64,000 nucleotides of DNA from Chondrosia reniformis. Its lineage: Eukaryota; Porifera; Demospongiae; Chondrillida; Chondrillidae. The notes beneath the pieces are model-generated. The model was not told the origin of the DNA and did no database searches. It saw only the letters and a list, made by a program, of their open reading frames with translations. Positions within the stretch are counted from its first letter, which is position 1, and each line of letters starts with the position of its first letter. The translations under genes and the position numbers were made by a program. Positions 34,640-47,700 of the stretch are shown piece by piece. The stretch spans positions 4,775,673 through 4,839,672 of the forward strand of contig OX359197.1 of assembly GCA_947172415.1 (NCBI GenBank), in the 5' to 3' direction.

Positions 34640-37600
34640 TCACAATCTTGAGAGCATGCCTCCAGCAATCACTAAAGTTTCTCCTGTTACGTACTTGGAG
34701 TCATCACCAGAAAGATATGAAACCGCACCTGCACACTCTTCAGGGACACCCATTCTATTAAAGTGGTAAAGTTCTATCATTAAACAATGTAAGCATGGGA
34801 ATGGAAAATGATTCACACACCTTCCAAGAGGTATCATTTCTTCCATTCTACTTTTGATGGTTTCATTCTTCCAAATCTAGGCAATAAGAGAATCATGCAA
34901 TCCCGTAATAGGGTCATTGAGCAATAATGTACAATAAGGCATACCGTATCAAACTTGTATATATATAGTTTTAACATATAGAAAGAACCTCTAATTTTAG
35001 CACAATATATAGGCCTTGCATGGCTGTATTGGGCCCAGAAACTGATTTTTATAAACTACCCATAGCTTATAATTATATCCATGCAGGTACTTAAAGTCTG
35101 ACCAATCATTTTTGAGTAACATGATCAGATAGTTTTCTGTACTGCTGATTGCTTGAACTGCTCATAACAAGAGGTCATTACATCCATAAAACCATCATTC
35201 TAAAACAATAACTCTTAGCAAACAACTTACTGCTGAACTGAAGTTAGTTTTAATAAGCCCTGGAGCGACACAGTTCACTCGGATGTTATCTTTAGCCAAC
35301 TCTGATGCTAATGCTTTGGTGGCACCAAGCAATGCAGTCTTTGTTATGGAATACACACCTGCATACTGTAAGAAATGCATGTCATTAAAGTCAATTTGGT
35401 GTAATTTTCTAACAGTTATATAGAAGACTCTTAAGGCAAACCTTTTTGTGGAGAGGTTGAATAAGGTATGTGGCCATTAAACCAACATATCATACAACCC
35501 TGCTAAATATAAAGATTAATCATGCAGTTGACAAGATACGAGAATTTAGACAACAACTGAATTTTCTTTCTTGTAGCTGGAGTTTGGCGACAAAATAACT
35601 GGTTATGGTGATCCTGAAAGTGAACTTGATTCCCAGCAACTGCTTCTTTAAATAATTATAATTAGCCATGGACACTCTGGAATGTTTATGAACTGTGCAT
35701 AAGAGTCCTTTGTATATGTACATATCACATCCACTGTACAAGTACAGTAGCAGGCAAATAAAACATTTATGTACATTAGGTAATTTTCAATGTACAGGAA
35801 ATTATGAAATTACAACTTGCAAATGAAACAACCTTGAAAGGAATGGAACGGTACATGAAACAAATCTGTTATGACAAATTTGCAAATTAAATGTTCAAAA
35901 CGAAGAAACCTTCAAAACAAATAAATACCGCTGTCCCAATTAGCAATATAAACACTACCCTTCTTGTTTACAGCTATACCAGCAGGAACTACACTGGAAG
36001 CTGCAGTTTTGTAAGTCCACTTGTGTACAAAAGTGGTATCTTTATACACAGACACTGTGCCTCTTTCTTCTTCAATAATCAGATAACCATCATGCGATAC
36101 ACAGAGCTGGAAACACAGTTGCTTTGTTTCCAAATGATAAGCATATTTCCCCTCACCATTAAACACTTGTATTCTCATATTCGAATGATCACATACATAG
36201 ATCAGACCATTCATACCAACAGCAATGTCATAGGGTGTTTCAAACTTGCCCTTGCCCTTTCCTTTAGAACCAAACTGCAGCTTCAATTTGCCCTCTTCAG
36301 TGTATATGCATACTAAACATTTAAGCTCAATGCACACGTAAAGATTGCCTTTTTGATCTACGGCCAATCCTCTTGTATCACCCTTCAATGCAATGGTCCT
36401 AATGTGTGTTCCTTCTTTGGAGTAGATTAGTATACAACTTCCACCATACACCGTGACTGCAATGTTTCCTTTTTTGGTAAAAACTACACCATACATATCC
36501 ACAACCTGGCGGCCATTGTTTCTTACTTCAAAGCTCTTCACAAGTTTTCCCATATCATTAAACAGGCAAATGCAGCTGTTGTACATATCTGTGGCGGCTA
36601 GCATTCCATCGCTGTTGACTGCCAGTGCAAGGTAAGATCGTGCAGCTGTTCCATCTTTGATAACGCCCTTTAATGGACCAGTTTTCTTCCACCATATTTG
36701 CTAAAAATACAGATATTACAGAAAATTAGCAATATGAATATATAGTACACTTATGAGATGGTATACATCTTGAGTTTTGTCTTCATTGGTGATTGATGGA
36801 TGGTATTAGCTGTCTCTTTAATTAAAGACAAGTGGTCTTACTATTTCCACTTCCTGTCACATGATCCTCAAACAGAAAGAGAAGAAGGGAAGTGCAAAAA
36901 CAATTTCCACTGTATTGCAGGTTGATCATGGTTCACAGTGGGTCAGGATCATGTGACAGAAAGTCAATAAATGAGGAAGCCAGACCATCCATCAGTTGTC
37001 AAAGAAGACCCTTTAGATTGAATCATTTCACCAAGAGGTCAAAATAAACTATATTTCAATACTCTACATTAACAAAAAATACCATCTCACAGATAACTTT
37101 AGTCATGCAGTAAGAAGAAATCCCTATTCTATTATATTATGTATAATAATGAGCTAAAATAAAAGTGAATGTCCTAAAAATAAATTCATTAGTATTCAAA
37201 ATTAACTCACTGCTTCATCATCATCTTCATGACCCGGTGTATCATGTTTGAGGCGCTCCTCTTGTAGGTCCTTTTCTACTTGTTTCAACTTACTCTGAAG
37301 TCGAGCCACTTCTGCATCAGAAATTCGAATTTGTCGCTCAAAAATTTCAAAAATTTTCTTTTGATCAGCAATTTCATCACTTAATGACTTTATCACGGTT
37401 TGCTTTGCTTCTAACTGTTTCTCCAACTTTTCCTTCTCCTTGGCAAAGTCTTGATGATCTACTTGTTGGGCAATGCGTTCCTCTTGTTGGGCAATATGTT
37501 CCTTTTGTTGAGCAATGCGTTCCTCTTGTTGGGCAATGACTTTTTTCAGATCTGCAACCTGTACATCTTTTTCAGCTACTTCACCTTCCAAAAGCTGTGT

Positions 37601-40600
37601 CTTGTCTTTAGCTCCTGGCGATACAGATGGCTCAATTATAGGAGAGGACATATCCTGAGCAGATTCCCGAAGCATATCTTCAATTCGCTTCATCTCTAAC
37701 ACTAGCTTTAAACCATCTGGACGTTGTTTTGGGCGATTGGCCAGACATTCCTTTATAAGGGGCATAAAAAGCTTTTTCTCTGCATCATCCATTAAATCGA
37801 TCTGAGACTGTCTGCGCTCCAACTCCGATCGTGCTACCAGTTCATCATCGACAAAATGGGTAGGTTCCGAGACACTGGGCCATTCATGCGTCACTATAGT
37901 CGTAAGGCAGTTGCCAAAGGAGAATATATCCAATTTCTCGGTGTATTTGGGTGGACTACATAGCGCTTCTGGAGACATAAACACTTGCGTTCCTTTAATC
38001 GAAGAATGCGTTCGCGTCAATTTTGTAGGATTGATCGCTCGGGTCATACCAAAATCTGTTAATTTAGCCTGAAACGTCTGATTGTTTAGCAAAACGTTGT
38101 TGGGGCTCAAATCGTGATGAACCAAGGGAGGGTGGCTGCTATGAAGATAGCACAGACCCTGTGCAACTTGGCGAAGAATGAACACTTTGTCGACGAGCAG
38201 AAACTTTTCTTTGTTATTCTTTTCTAGGTAATGACGAAGTGACATATTCATCTTTTCTATGACAAAGATTGGTAAGCGACTGTCCTTCGGATAAAAAGTC
38301 CCAAAAAATTGGACGACATTTGGATGTCTCAAGGTCGACCAAATCTGGCACTCCTTTTCAAAGTCTTTTACCATCTTGTCTAGTTCATCAGCTGAAAGGA
38401 TTTTAAGAAAAATGTCGTGCATTCTCTTGGCTGCACACGTTGTTCCACACCATTCTACCTCTATCACCTCACCAAACGAGCCCTTTCCAAGTACCTCTTC
38501 AGTTAAACTCACGCTCGTAATTTTTAGAGGGAAAGTCGCCATTATTTCCAATTAGACTAGCAGGAGATGATTGTGTAACTGGTAACAAAATCGACCACAA
38601 ATATTTGTTTATTGTATTATTGAGATTCAGTATACATATATACTCGAGTTAGGTGGAGTTGTCTCAGTGTCCGTTTGATGTCGGCTATATTTGCCACAAA
38701 ATGTAGGTCTGGTCTAGCATGCACCTTGGAGCAATTAAGTGTGAGGAGGCTTCATTCGACTCCTCTACAGGACAGAAACACTTAACCTTGCTACTGCTTG
38801 GTAACAATAATCACACGTCACTTCAGGGATTAAAACATTACATCAATGAAGTCCTTAACTTACTTAATTATATACTTAATATTACTTATTTTTTTATTTT
38901 ATCCTTATTTTGCTGACTCAATGATAGTTGTCAAAATGACTCTACATTATAGTTTGTTACAGCAACAACCTATCAGCACAGAACACATACAGGCTAGAAG
39001 TAGGACACCACAATCGATATGTTGACTAAGACTAACCAGCTATCAATAGACTATTAGTTAAATGTCACTATGATGTAAGTAGGAAATAATTGTATATACA
39101 TTCAGCATCAAGCCATGAGTGCAACGAAGAAGGTGGAAAAAAAACTGGCTTATCAAAGATGGAATAACTGATCCCATCATTTGCAGTCAATAGTGATGGA
39201 ATGTTGGCTGCTGCGTATACAGAATGGATAATAGTGGAATTTGTCTATTCTATGTCTCAAGTGCTTAGACAATCCACTGAATTTCACAGTCTGATAAGCA
39301 AGTTTATTTCATTTACTGTACTTACTTCCATGGCTTGATAACCAGCAATGGATGATACAAACACCACACTACCGCCACTATATAAAATATAATGAAATGA
39401 ATCAGGGAGAATTCATCTAGTATATACTACTGCCATACCCTCGTTGTATAAAGTGTGGATAGGCTTCCTTAACCAGTAGCACAGATGCCTTCACATTGAC
39501 ACTCCAAATCTGTAACAAGGAAGGCACAATCCAGTAAATAAAGGGGATAACCCAGTAATTATTAGGGATAACCCAGTAAATAAAGGGGATAACCCAGTAA
39601 TTATTAGGGATAACCCAGTAAATAAAGGGGATAACCCAGTAAATAAAGGGGATAACCCAGGGATAACCCAGTAAATAAAGGGGATAACCCAGTAATTAAT
39701 AGGAATAACCCAGTAATTAATAGGGATAACCCCAGACTATACATGGGGCAGGTTATGTAACTCAGAAACAGATCTCCAAACTTGAAGTGGATTGCATGAA
39801 GGACTCACAAAAGATCAAGAAGAAGACAAAGATTCACAGGGACACTGATGAAGGATGGAATTCCCAGAAACAGCTGTCTGGCCCAGTGAAGAAGAAGAGA
39901 AGTAGAAGGAGAAAACTCTTGTATCCTCATCCACAGCTCTCACTAGGTTTACTCCCCTATAGACCTTTTACTCTGAAGTACACTATATGTAGTGTGTTTA
40001 AAAGTGGTGTGTTTGAAATTCTTCATGCTGAATGGCAGCAAGGTTCTCAAGAACTTTCTTGTGTTAGTACACAACTCTGTTTGTAAACAACACCGCACTG
40101 CACTCAAAGTTGAATGTCTCAACAGTCTATCTGGGATTGCAAATGGCACTCTTAACCCACCTTGTCCCAAATCTCCTCCTTTGCCTCCAGAATGGGACCA
40201 TATGATGGGTTGACTGCAGCGTTGGACACAAGGATATCAACACCGCCAAATTTGCTCACTGTCTGCACAAAGAGCAATAGATTATTGATTTGGGAAATAT
40301 TCATTTGTCACACAGTTCTGAAGACAGAAAGCTGGTACTTACTCTATGGATATGGGTGCTAAAGGATGGATTACATACTGAACAGACTTGGGCCTATACA
40401 TCATAACCATAGGGAGAGTTTTGGCAACTGGGCTGGAATGAGTCATTTACAACTGTATTCTAACTGCACTAATAGTTGATGTCATAACAGTACAAAACCA
40501 GGCCATGCATAACAGTACATAATTTGAGTTGTATAGTTACAGATATGAAAATCAAACCACAAGTATTTTAACAAATGTTAAAGACAGACAAATGTAAAAG

Positions 40601-41831
40601 GAGCTTGGAGTTGAACCAAGTTGCTAGTGTAACCTTCTAAAGGTTTGATTACTCAGATACACTGTTCAAGGAACTGCTACAACCTGCCATCTAACCTTGC
40701 ATCTTAATATACAGACATAAGACAAGCTACCACTAACAAGACCATAAATCCTATATATGTAAATATACAAGTATATTATATAAAACCTATGACATGGTTA
40801 TGGACAGAAATAGTTATGTAGTCTGATTGTGCAATAAAAGGGGCTGATTTCATCATACTAGTATAGGTAGATATACCTCATCAAAGAGTCTCTTCCTGTG
40901 CTCTTCATTAGCAACATGGCAAACCACGCCCTCCACAGTCAGCCCCTCAGCCTTGAAGGCTTCAACAGTGGCATCAACGTTGGCTTGCTTGCGACTGCTA
41001 ACCATCACTTTAGCACCATCCACGGCCAGTCGGTGGGCTATTGCCTTGCCAATACTATAGCCAGACAACAAGTACAAGAGATGAACTGTTAACTACAACT
41101 GCAGGCCCATACTCAGCTACAAGACTGGGGGGTCCTTCTGTTCTCAAAGTGAAACTCAACATATAGATTAACATGTAGCATGTGATGTTTTCTCATTTGC
41201 AACAGGTGAAGTGTTTCACAAGCTGCCCCCCCCCCCCCATTTCTGATGTGTGCAAGGAGAAGGTCTATATAGCTCATGCTTGCAAGCTAGCAGCTAAAGT
41301 TACTGGTATAATAATAAGTTGCTACTCAGGACTCCTACAGCGGGGAACCCCCCTGCCTACGGGCCTGAACTGCAATAATATTGATGACATAACATTCATA
41401 TTATAAAAAATAACTTGTATTCCTAATTGGGCATTATACTGTTCCCATCCCAATAAATATTGCACTGAGGCTAACTGAAACAGTGGGTTCTAAAAGGTTG
41501 ACTGGGGCTAACTAGAACAGTGGGTTCTAAAAGGTTGACTGGGCCACTTTTAATACTGGAGATTAATTGTAACATTTGCTGACAAGAAGACATCAAGTTC
41601 TTCTAAGTTAGGCGGGAGGGGATTTTATAAGGAAAAAAGTTTACTTTGTCTACCACCTCTATCTTTATTTTTGTAAGGGACTCTTATGATAGCAGCAAAC
41701 GTTTTGCACGCTGTCACTCACCCGTCGGTCGAAGCCGTGACAACAGCTATCTTTCCCTTCACACCTCCTGCTAGACCTGTTGACGACATGCTACTCATAC
41801 CCCGTCCGGAAAGTCTAAGCAGAGATTGCAT
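34640..41831 (-). CDS. DHRS4: DHRS4-type NADP-dependent short-chain dehydrogenase/reductase
   Basis: Eight exons with agreeing phases (819 nt, 272 aa; human DHRS4 is 278): 41831-41722, 41054-40877, 40262-40161, 39509-39439, 39377-39326, 35365-35231, 34876-34821, 34754-34640. The Rossmann motif TASTDGIGKAIA spans exons 1-2. NAAVNP is in exon 3, the catalytic Ser lies in [10 protein letters not shown] (exon 5), the YSITK active-site Tyr/Lys in exon 6, with [11 protein letters not shown] after it. The C-terminus is SRL, a type-1 peroxisomal targeting signal as in vertebrate DHRS4 enzymes. The family reduces carbonyl compounds and retinal with NADPH, often in peroxisomes. The start chosen gives [11 protein letters not shown]; a start at the later MSSMSS is possible. 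Intron 5 (35366-39325) contains another complete gene on the same strand. The gene starts about 95 bp from a divergent F-box gene. Confidence 0.93.
35912..38551 (-). CDS. Protein kinase - coiled coil - NHL beta-propeller fusion, nested in DHRS4 intron 5
   Basis: Two exons: 38551-37211 (447 codons, ending exactly at GCA/GTGAGT) and 36700-35912 (TTTTTAG acceptor), phase 0, total 709 aa. Kinase domain residues about 13-290: glycine loop GKGSFGEV (22-29), Lys42, catalytic HHDLSPNN (145-152, His-His-Asp where His-Arg-Asp is usual), DFG 166-168, MSPEAL. It resembles the tyrosine-kinase-like group. Residues about 310-440 form a Gln-rich coiled coil with repeated RIAQQ(E/K)E blocks. Exon 2 encodes repeated NHL-type blades ([38 protein letters not shown]). 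NHL propellers bind proteins or RNA, so this looks like a ligand- or partner-regulated signalling kinase, without a membrane segment. Loss of the HRD Arg suggests altered activation-loop control; the catalytic Asp147 remains. Confidence 0.88.
39531..39733. repeat. Tandem repeat GGGATAACCCAGTAA (about nine copies)
   Basis: GGATAACCCAGTAA alternates with AATAAAGG and TTATTAGG spacers at a 20-23 base period, in DHRS4 intron 3 just before exon 4. AGGGATAACCC includes a short self-complementary core (GGGAT/ATAACCC type), so the array is moderately palindromic. Confidence 0.85.
39787..39970 (+). repeat. Dispersed SINE-like/LINE-tail repeat copy
   Basis: Contains AGATCAAGAAGAAGACAAAG, GGAATTCCCAGAAACAGCTG and CTCTTGTATCCTCATCC. 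The same blocks occur inverted at 58487-58680 and in part at 25985-26100, 56300-56390 and 57596-57680. In DHRS4 intron 3. Confidence 0.65.
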
Positions 41832-41926
41832 TATCTCATTCACAATTGCAAATGAGAAATGCAAACCTGAACTCAGAAGAAATTCGTTTGGTGAGCTTCC
41901 GAGGGGAAAAACCCACTCAGCCAAAA
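41832..41926. promoter_or_regulatory. Compact divergent promoter, DHRS4 (-) / FBXL6-like (+)
   Basis: The two likely start codons are 95 bases apart on opposite strands. No TATA box is evident. An upstream in-frame ATG for the F-box gene (41852) would bring the two coding starts to within 21 bases, so transcripts probably overlap at their 5' ends. Promoter role inferred from layout. Confidence 0.55.
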
Positions 41927-43510
41927 ATGGCCGACGCATACTACGGCGGAGTATTTGGGTTTGTAGATTTAGTTGAAAGCGACGATCAATCTTCAGACTC
42001 CCAAGATGAAGACTACCTTCCATCAAACACTTTAAATAAAGGACCTGTAGCGCTTGGTAAGCGAAACAAGAAGAAAACATCTAAAAGGAGAAAGAAAGCT
42101 AGACGAAATAGAGTGGCTAGCGGCTCAACCAATCCTAATTCTGTGGCAATCGCACCTGTGGTACCAAGTCTTCAGTGTAGTAGTGATCCATCGGAAGGAC
42201 AGAGTGGTTCAAATGTACCGCCTTGCGTATCTCTGCTGGATCTTCCGTCTGAAATACTACTCTCAATAGTTAGTCTAGTGTCCTCTGTGTTTGGAGTAAT
42301 ACCCTTTCTCAACAGCATATCACAAGTGTGCAAACTGTTCAGAAGGCTTGCCCATACACCTTCTTTATGGCGTGTGGTGTGCCTGAGGCGTGACCCAGTT
42401 CCTTCTGTTGACAAAGCACTTAAATGGCTGATGGACAAGCATGCATCTGATGTGCATGTACTACAGTTGGTATCCTGTAAGTCAATTACTAGACAAGGCT
42501 TGGGATTCATTTGGTCTGACAAAACTGTAGGGAGTACATTGAGAATAATTGAAATCAATTCTTGTAAATCTTTGAATGGTAATGAAATTGTTGAACTAGC
42601 AAATCATTTAGCAAACATTACACATTTTATAAGCAGTGGTCCACAAATTCTCTTGAGAAAGGCTGCCAATATTGAGCTACTGGTTACCAGGAATTCCTTG
42701 CAGGAACTTGGAGTAAACTTTTGCACAGATGTGCTACAATTTATGCACCACCAAAGTACAGGCTTGACAAAATCAAAATTTACTTTGTTACATCTCACAA
42801 AACTAACTCTAACATCTGAGGTGGTCTTTGATCAAGAAGTTCTTTATTCATTTCAAAAAGTTTGTCCAAATTTAAAAAATCTGGAATTAGAATTTCCAGC
42901 TGTGGAACCAAGATTTCAATATAGAATCCTAAACAGACACGACTCTGTGCCACCAGGGTTTAGGAATTTGGTGGAGCTGAAGCTGACTGTGAAGGTTGAA
43001 CATCTTCTTACCAGTTTGTACAGGCGACAGGGTGACAGTTTCACATGGGAAACTGAACTTTTCTGTGACTTGCTTTTCCAATCTACAAAGTTGCAGTCCT
43101 TGGTCTTGAAAGGAATTCTTGTTCCTATTGGGATTATATGCAACAAAACTGTAAATAATCTTAATACACTCTCTCTCACCAGAATGGAGTTTGACAAAGA
43201 GTTGCCGGGAATGCTATCTCACTTCACCCAGCTAAAAGATCTAGAGTTAATTGTCCCTACAATTGGCAAACCAGAATCACTCTCAGATGTAGCTTTACAA
43301 TCATTGGCTAATAGTGAAATTGCTAGCACACTGGAAAGACTTTGCATTGTAAGAAGCAGTATTACTGATGATTGTTTAAGAGAAGTGTTGCTGAATTGTA
43401 CCCACCTGAAGTACTTGAATCTCGAGGGGTGCAGGGGGTTAAGTAGAGGATGCAAGCAGAAATTTAATGGCAAAGAAATTGATAAATTAAAGAAGAAACT
43501 TTCTATGTAA
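41927..43510 (+). CDS. FBXL6: F-box/leucine-rich-repeat protein, FBXL6-like
   Basis: Intronless, 527 aa from the ATG at 41927, chosen for its AAAATGG context and because earlier ATGs lie almost at the DHRS4 start. Order: acidic Ser/Asp-rich N-terminus, a strongly basic stretch (KRNKKKTSKRRKKARR, about residues 45-60) likely nuclear or nucleolar, an F-box (LPSEILLSIV ... VCKLFRRLAHTPSLWRVV, about 105-160), then irregular leucine-rich repeats to the end. The last segment (YLNLEGCRGLSRG, followed by K-rich helix) closely parallels the end of vertebrate FBXL6. F-box proteins bring substrates to SCF (Skp1-cullin1) ubiquitin ligases; substrates of FBXL6 types include ribosomal proteins by report, not shown here. 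Orthology is by remembered pattern, so the symbol is provisional. Confidence 0.78.
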   Translation: MADAYYGGVFGFVDLVESDDQSSDSQDEDYLPSNTLNKGPVALGKRNKKKTSKRRKKARRNRVASGSTNPNSVAIAPVVPSLQCSSDPSEGQSGSNVPPCVSLLDLPSEILLSIVSLVSSVFGVIPFLNSISQVCKLFRRLAHTPSLWRVVCLRRDPVPSVDKALKWLMDKHASDVHVLQLVSCKSITRQGLGFIWSDKTVGSTLRIIEINSCKSLNGNEIVELANHLANITHFISSGPQILLRKAANIELLVTRNSLQELGVNFCTDVLQFMHHQSTGLTKSKFTLLHLTKLTLTSEVVFDQEVLYSFQKVCPNLKNLELEFPAVEPRFQYRILNRHDSVPPGFRNLVELKLTVKVEHLLTSLYRRQGDSFTWETELFCDLLFQSTKLQSLVLKGILVPIGIICNKTVNNLNTLSLTRMEFDKELPGMLSHFTQLKDLELIVPTIGKPESLSDVALQSLANSEIASTLERLCIVRSSITDDCLREVLLNCTHLKYLNLEGCRGLSRGCKQKFNGKEIDKLKKKLSM

Positions 43511-44727
43511 TTTTTTTATATTGGTTTAACTATTGAAAGTTGCAAAAAAATTGTATATTAATAATTCGTTAATTCAATTCTAACCAAATGATTAATAATT
43601 CGTTGCTAAATCATTACCGATGTTTCAACCACAAATTAAAACTATATATAATTAATGGACAATAGCTACTACTGTTAAGCTAAGATGGATCCGTTGACTA
43701 AACAAATGACGTCATATTGGCCTTCGATCTTCTCCCCTGTTCCACTGCTGCCTTAATTGCTGACTGTATATTGTACTTTGTTCAATTAGGCACTTCCATG
43801 CAGCAATTAACAGTCAATGCTGAGGCCTTGGTCCTTGTTCATCATGCAGCTAGCTTGAGTTCTGATGGAAGATGTGCATGGCCTCCTTGATTAACAGGAT
43901 GGTTTTATTGTCCACTTGATCCAGGATCCTAGTTTCCTCCCAGAGGAGCTAGTGCTGGTGGTGCTGGGACCAGGCATGTTATATATATATATATACATAA
44001 CAGAATAAGGATTTGTTCTAACTCCATCAATTTGCAAGACACAGTTTTTTGTTCTCTTTTCCATCGAAATGTATATTGATTATTCATTATCATACATGCA
44101 AGTAGTTAATTTGCACATTGCATGATATTTCTGTTTCAAATTCTATAGGCCCGTTGTTTCTTATAATTTGTTTCTGTGAAATCTGTATGTACTCTACAGT
44201 CATATATACATGTATATTAAAATTATGATGCATTCCAATTGATTTATATATATGAACACAAACATGGCCATTCTTAGCTTATTATACCTGTAGGTATAAC
44301 ACATCTCTCTTCACTTTTACATATATGTACCACAATGACATGTACGTATTAATATTCCCAGTAGGACTAGTGTTGTTTAAGCTAGCTTGCTTTTGTGTTA
44401 AGACTTGGGTGATTGCACGAGTAAGGATTCTTGTATATATATACGTATATATATATACACCATTATGTCTGCACCATACAATGGCTACTCTATGCCAGTA
44501 CTGCATCATAGCTACTTCAACACCAGCACACCAAACAATGGTTAAGTATACTGGAATACCACAGTACCACAAATGACCCAGTAATTAATGCAAACGTGCA
44601 TGAATAATCTAAAACACCGTGGCTATTTTCTTACATGCTATGCCTACTCTGTAATAAATTAAAAAGCCTATAGAGAACTAAACCCAGAGTTTAACATGCA
44701 CTTATTGTTTAAGAATGAGTTTCCTAA
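43511..44727. other. Intergenic between two convergent genes, no gene seen
   Basis: 3' flank of the F-box gene and of P450-1. It holds TA-rich microsatellites near 43981-43996 and 44434-44458. No exon, RNA gene or foldback element was recognised. Confidence 0.5.
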
Positions 44728-47700
44728 TTAGTCTCTAGCTACGAATCCCAGCATTACTCCATCTTTAGGTCCAAGTGTGATTCCAAGATGAGTTGAAATG
44801 GGAACCTACATATCAATACATAGCATATGGAATGTGTATATAGGTGTATATATTGTTCAAACATTCAAGGTTGAATATATATACAAACAATGTTGCTATG
44901 CATGCACATATATAATTAATAGCACTACCCAAATGTATGCATAAAGACACAATATACTTACACGGAGTTGTACATGTAAATTGGATCTTACTTCTGTGTC
45001 ACTTGTCTGGATGACCCTAAATTCTTTCAGAAGTTCAATGAGCACCATTTTCATCTCCATCATGGCAAACCTCTTCCCAAGGCAACTCCTTGGTCCGTCA
45101 CTGAAGGGTAGGAATGACATTGGATGTCTGCCTTCAGAAGCTGAAGAGAACCTGGTAGGAGAGAGTGAAGGAAAGCAGATAAGAGATCTTGTGAAGTATA
45201 ATATACAATATGGACAATAATTATTATTACATGCATTCAAACTGTATGTATGGCTGGGAAAATATACATACATTATAATGAAGTTATATTATCAAAATAC
45301 AAAACTTGTACGTTAATTATTTACTCAAACTGTTACCTATCAGGATTAAACTTTTCAGGTTCCTCCCACAGATCAGGATTGTGGTGTATATAGTAGACTG
45401 GTATATCAATGTGTACACCAGGAGGTATCAGGTGACCTCCTATTTCACACTCCTTCTCACAAACCCTGGACACCCTACACATTATTATTGTATACACATT
45501 GTATGTATATACATCATACAAATTATTATATATACATACATGTACAGGTACACCATTATAATACATGAATACTACATATAGAACCTTTCACAAGTACCTT
45601 TAGAACTTACTTGGTGAATGGAGGGTATATTCTGAGTGTTTCATTAATAACATTTTCAAGGTATGGCAGCTCATTTAAGGAATCATACAGATTTGCATCC
45701 TGCTCGAAAACAAATAAGATAAACTCACACACTGCATAATCTGTATTATATTATTGATTTTAAAATCTTTTATACACGTATACTATATTTCACCATTGGA
45801 ATAACAACCTGATAATATGACATATAATTTTTTGCCCAACATGTAGAAAAAGTAGATTACTTAATTAAGGTGCATTGCTGTATCCATTCTGTTCACATAT
45901 ATTAAAAGCACACCATATCTAATAGTCTAATGAAGCTTACAGGATTTTCTTCAAAGTAGTCAATAATGTGATTAGCCAGTTTGTCCTGTATTGCAGGGTT
46001 TGTAGCTAGAGCGTAGATGATGAAAGTAAGAGCATTGGTGGCCGTTTCATTTCCGGCAAACAGAAGACTGACGACTTGAGCTGCCACCTCATCATCAGAC
46101 AACTTGGGCTCAGCATCCACAATCAGTTGCAGGATATCTGTAAACTAAATTACAAACATTGGCACAGATAAAAAAACATTACAGTTCAGTTACACCGAAA
46201 TTTTTGGCTCATATTTTAAAAACACTAGTATATACTCACAATTGACAGTATGAGCTTAAACTAAATTTTAATTATTGTTCTGATTAATACATTTTAGATT
46301 ATACATACAAATGTATTGGAAACTGTCACTTGTCTTTGCACATGCATTTACACATCAGATTCTGCAAAGGTACGTAGCAGGGGCGGATCTAGGATTTTGC
46401 CAAAGTTTTTGCCTATCTACTTGCCATATGATATCATAAATGTCATAGAATAAAAATGGCGATAAGAGAGTAGGATATATATGCAGTAAAGTCATTGGTA
46501 ATATACTTATAAGACTGCAGACTAACTTATTATACAGACTCTTTAGAAAAAGCTATGTTCTTATTGTATATGCATGAATATATAAGGAGTTGTAATCTTA
46601 CTAATTCTTTTGAGGCTCTCCTCTCTTTAGCAATCTTATAAGCTGCATTGGCTGCCTTCCTCATGCTTTTTCCAGCTGCTGAGTTAGCAGCAAAATAGTG
46701 CATCAACGGTACAGCACATGGAAAGTTGGCTGTACATGCATTTGCAAATAAGAAAACCAATATAAATTTAATTTAAGTACTTGTATACACAAAAATTAAT
46801 GTTACACTGTAATACACTGTTTTAAATTAAAGTATTTACATGCTAAAGGAGTGCAAGTAAACTATAGTTATTTTCTTTTTACAATTATACAATTATCAGA
46901 CAACTGAATACTTACACAATAAAACCCTGCTTCTAAAGACGTCAACAGCACCACCTTTCTTGGTAGCACCAAAGGCTCTGTTAACATTATCTCTCAAAGC
47001 ATTTCCCTCTCCTCCTTCCACCTGGAGGACCACTGATCTGCTGAAAAACACGGAAAAGTGGATCTCCAAAATTAGTTCATTGACCCACTCCATAATGTTA
47101 ATACTTTGCTCAGTATTAGCTACAGCCTTGACTCTGTTTACAAATCTCTGAAAAGGTACTTTCCCATGATCTTCAATCTTTACACAGAAATATGAGGTAG
47201 CAATTAAGTATATATGTTCACAATGACATGCACACTTAATGGTATATATAATCAGTCTTCTATATAGCTACTATAGCTAGCTATATATATGCATACATAC
47301 ATAAAAGTTACCAGTTTAAGTTTCTTTGCACTGAAGGCCGGAGTGAGCACATGTCGCAATCCTTTCCATGTGTCTCCCTTAGCTGTGATGATAGTGGGTG
47401 TGTCAGGGTCACGCCCAAATGGGAGGATCTGATTTCTCACCTTGATTAAGTAGTAATACATGAATCAATTAAAACACATATACGAAGGTTGGCAAAGTAG
47501 TGCATGAAACCTGCATAAACTTACTCCTCTATTTCTAAAACAGTCAAACTTTTGAATGAGGACCTCCTTAACGGCATCAGGATCAGATACCATTACATAA
47601 GGAGTATAACCAATGTAGTAACTATGAACATAGAAGCAAAATAAAAAATGATGGCTACAATATGAGAAAGTTTATTAAACCATTACACAAATATGCATAT

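Noticed and set aside
36850-36967. Inverted repeat around ACTTCCTGTCACATGATCCT in the kinase gene intron
   Set aside because: Only about 20 bases per arm with a 76-base loop; could be a MITE end, but too little to call.
40565-40720. tRNA-like stretch on the minus strand (GGTTCAACTCC with a 5-bp stem, followed by T-rich end)
   Set aside because: The T-arm looks right, but no 7-bp acceptor pairing or proper D and anticodon arms could be built; at most a decayed tRNA-derived repeat.
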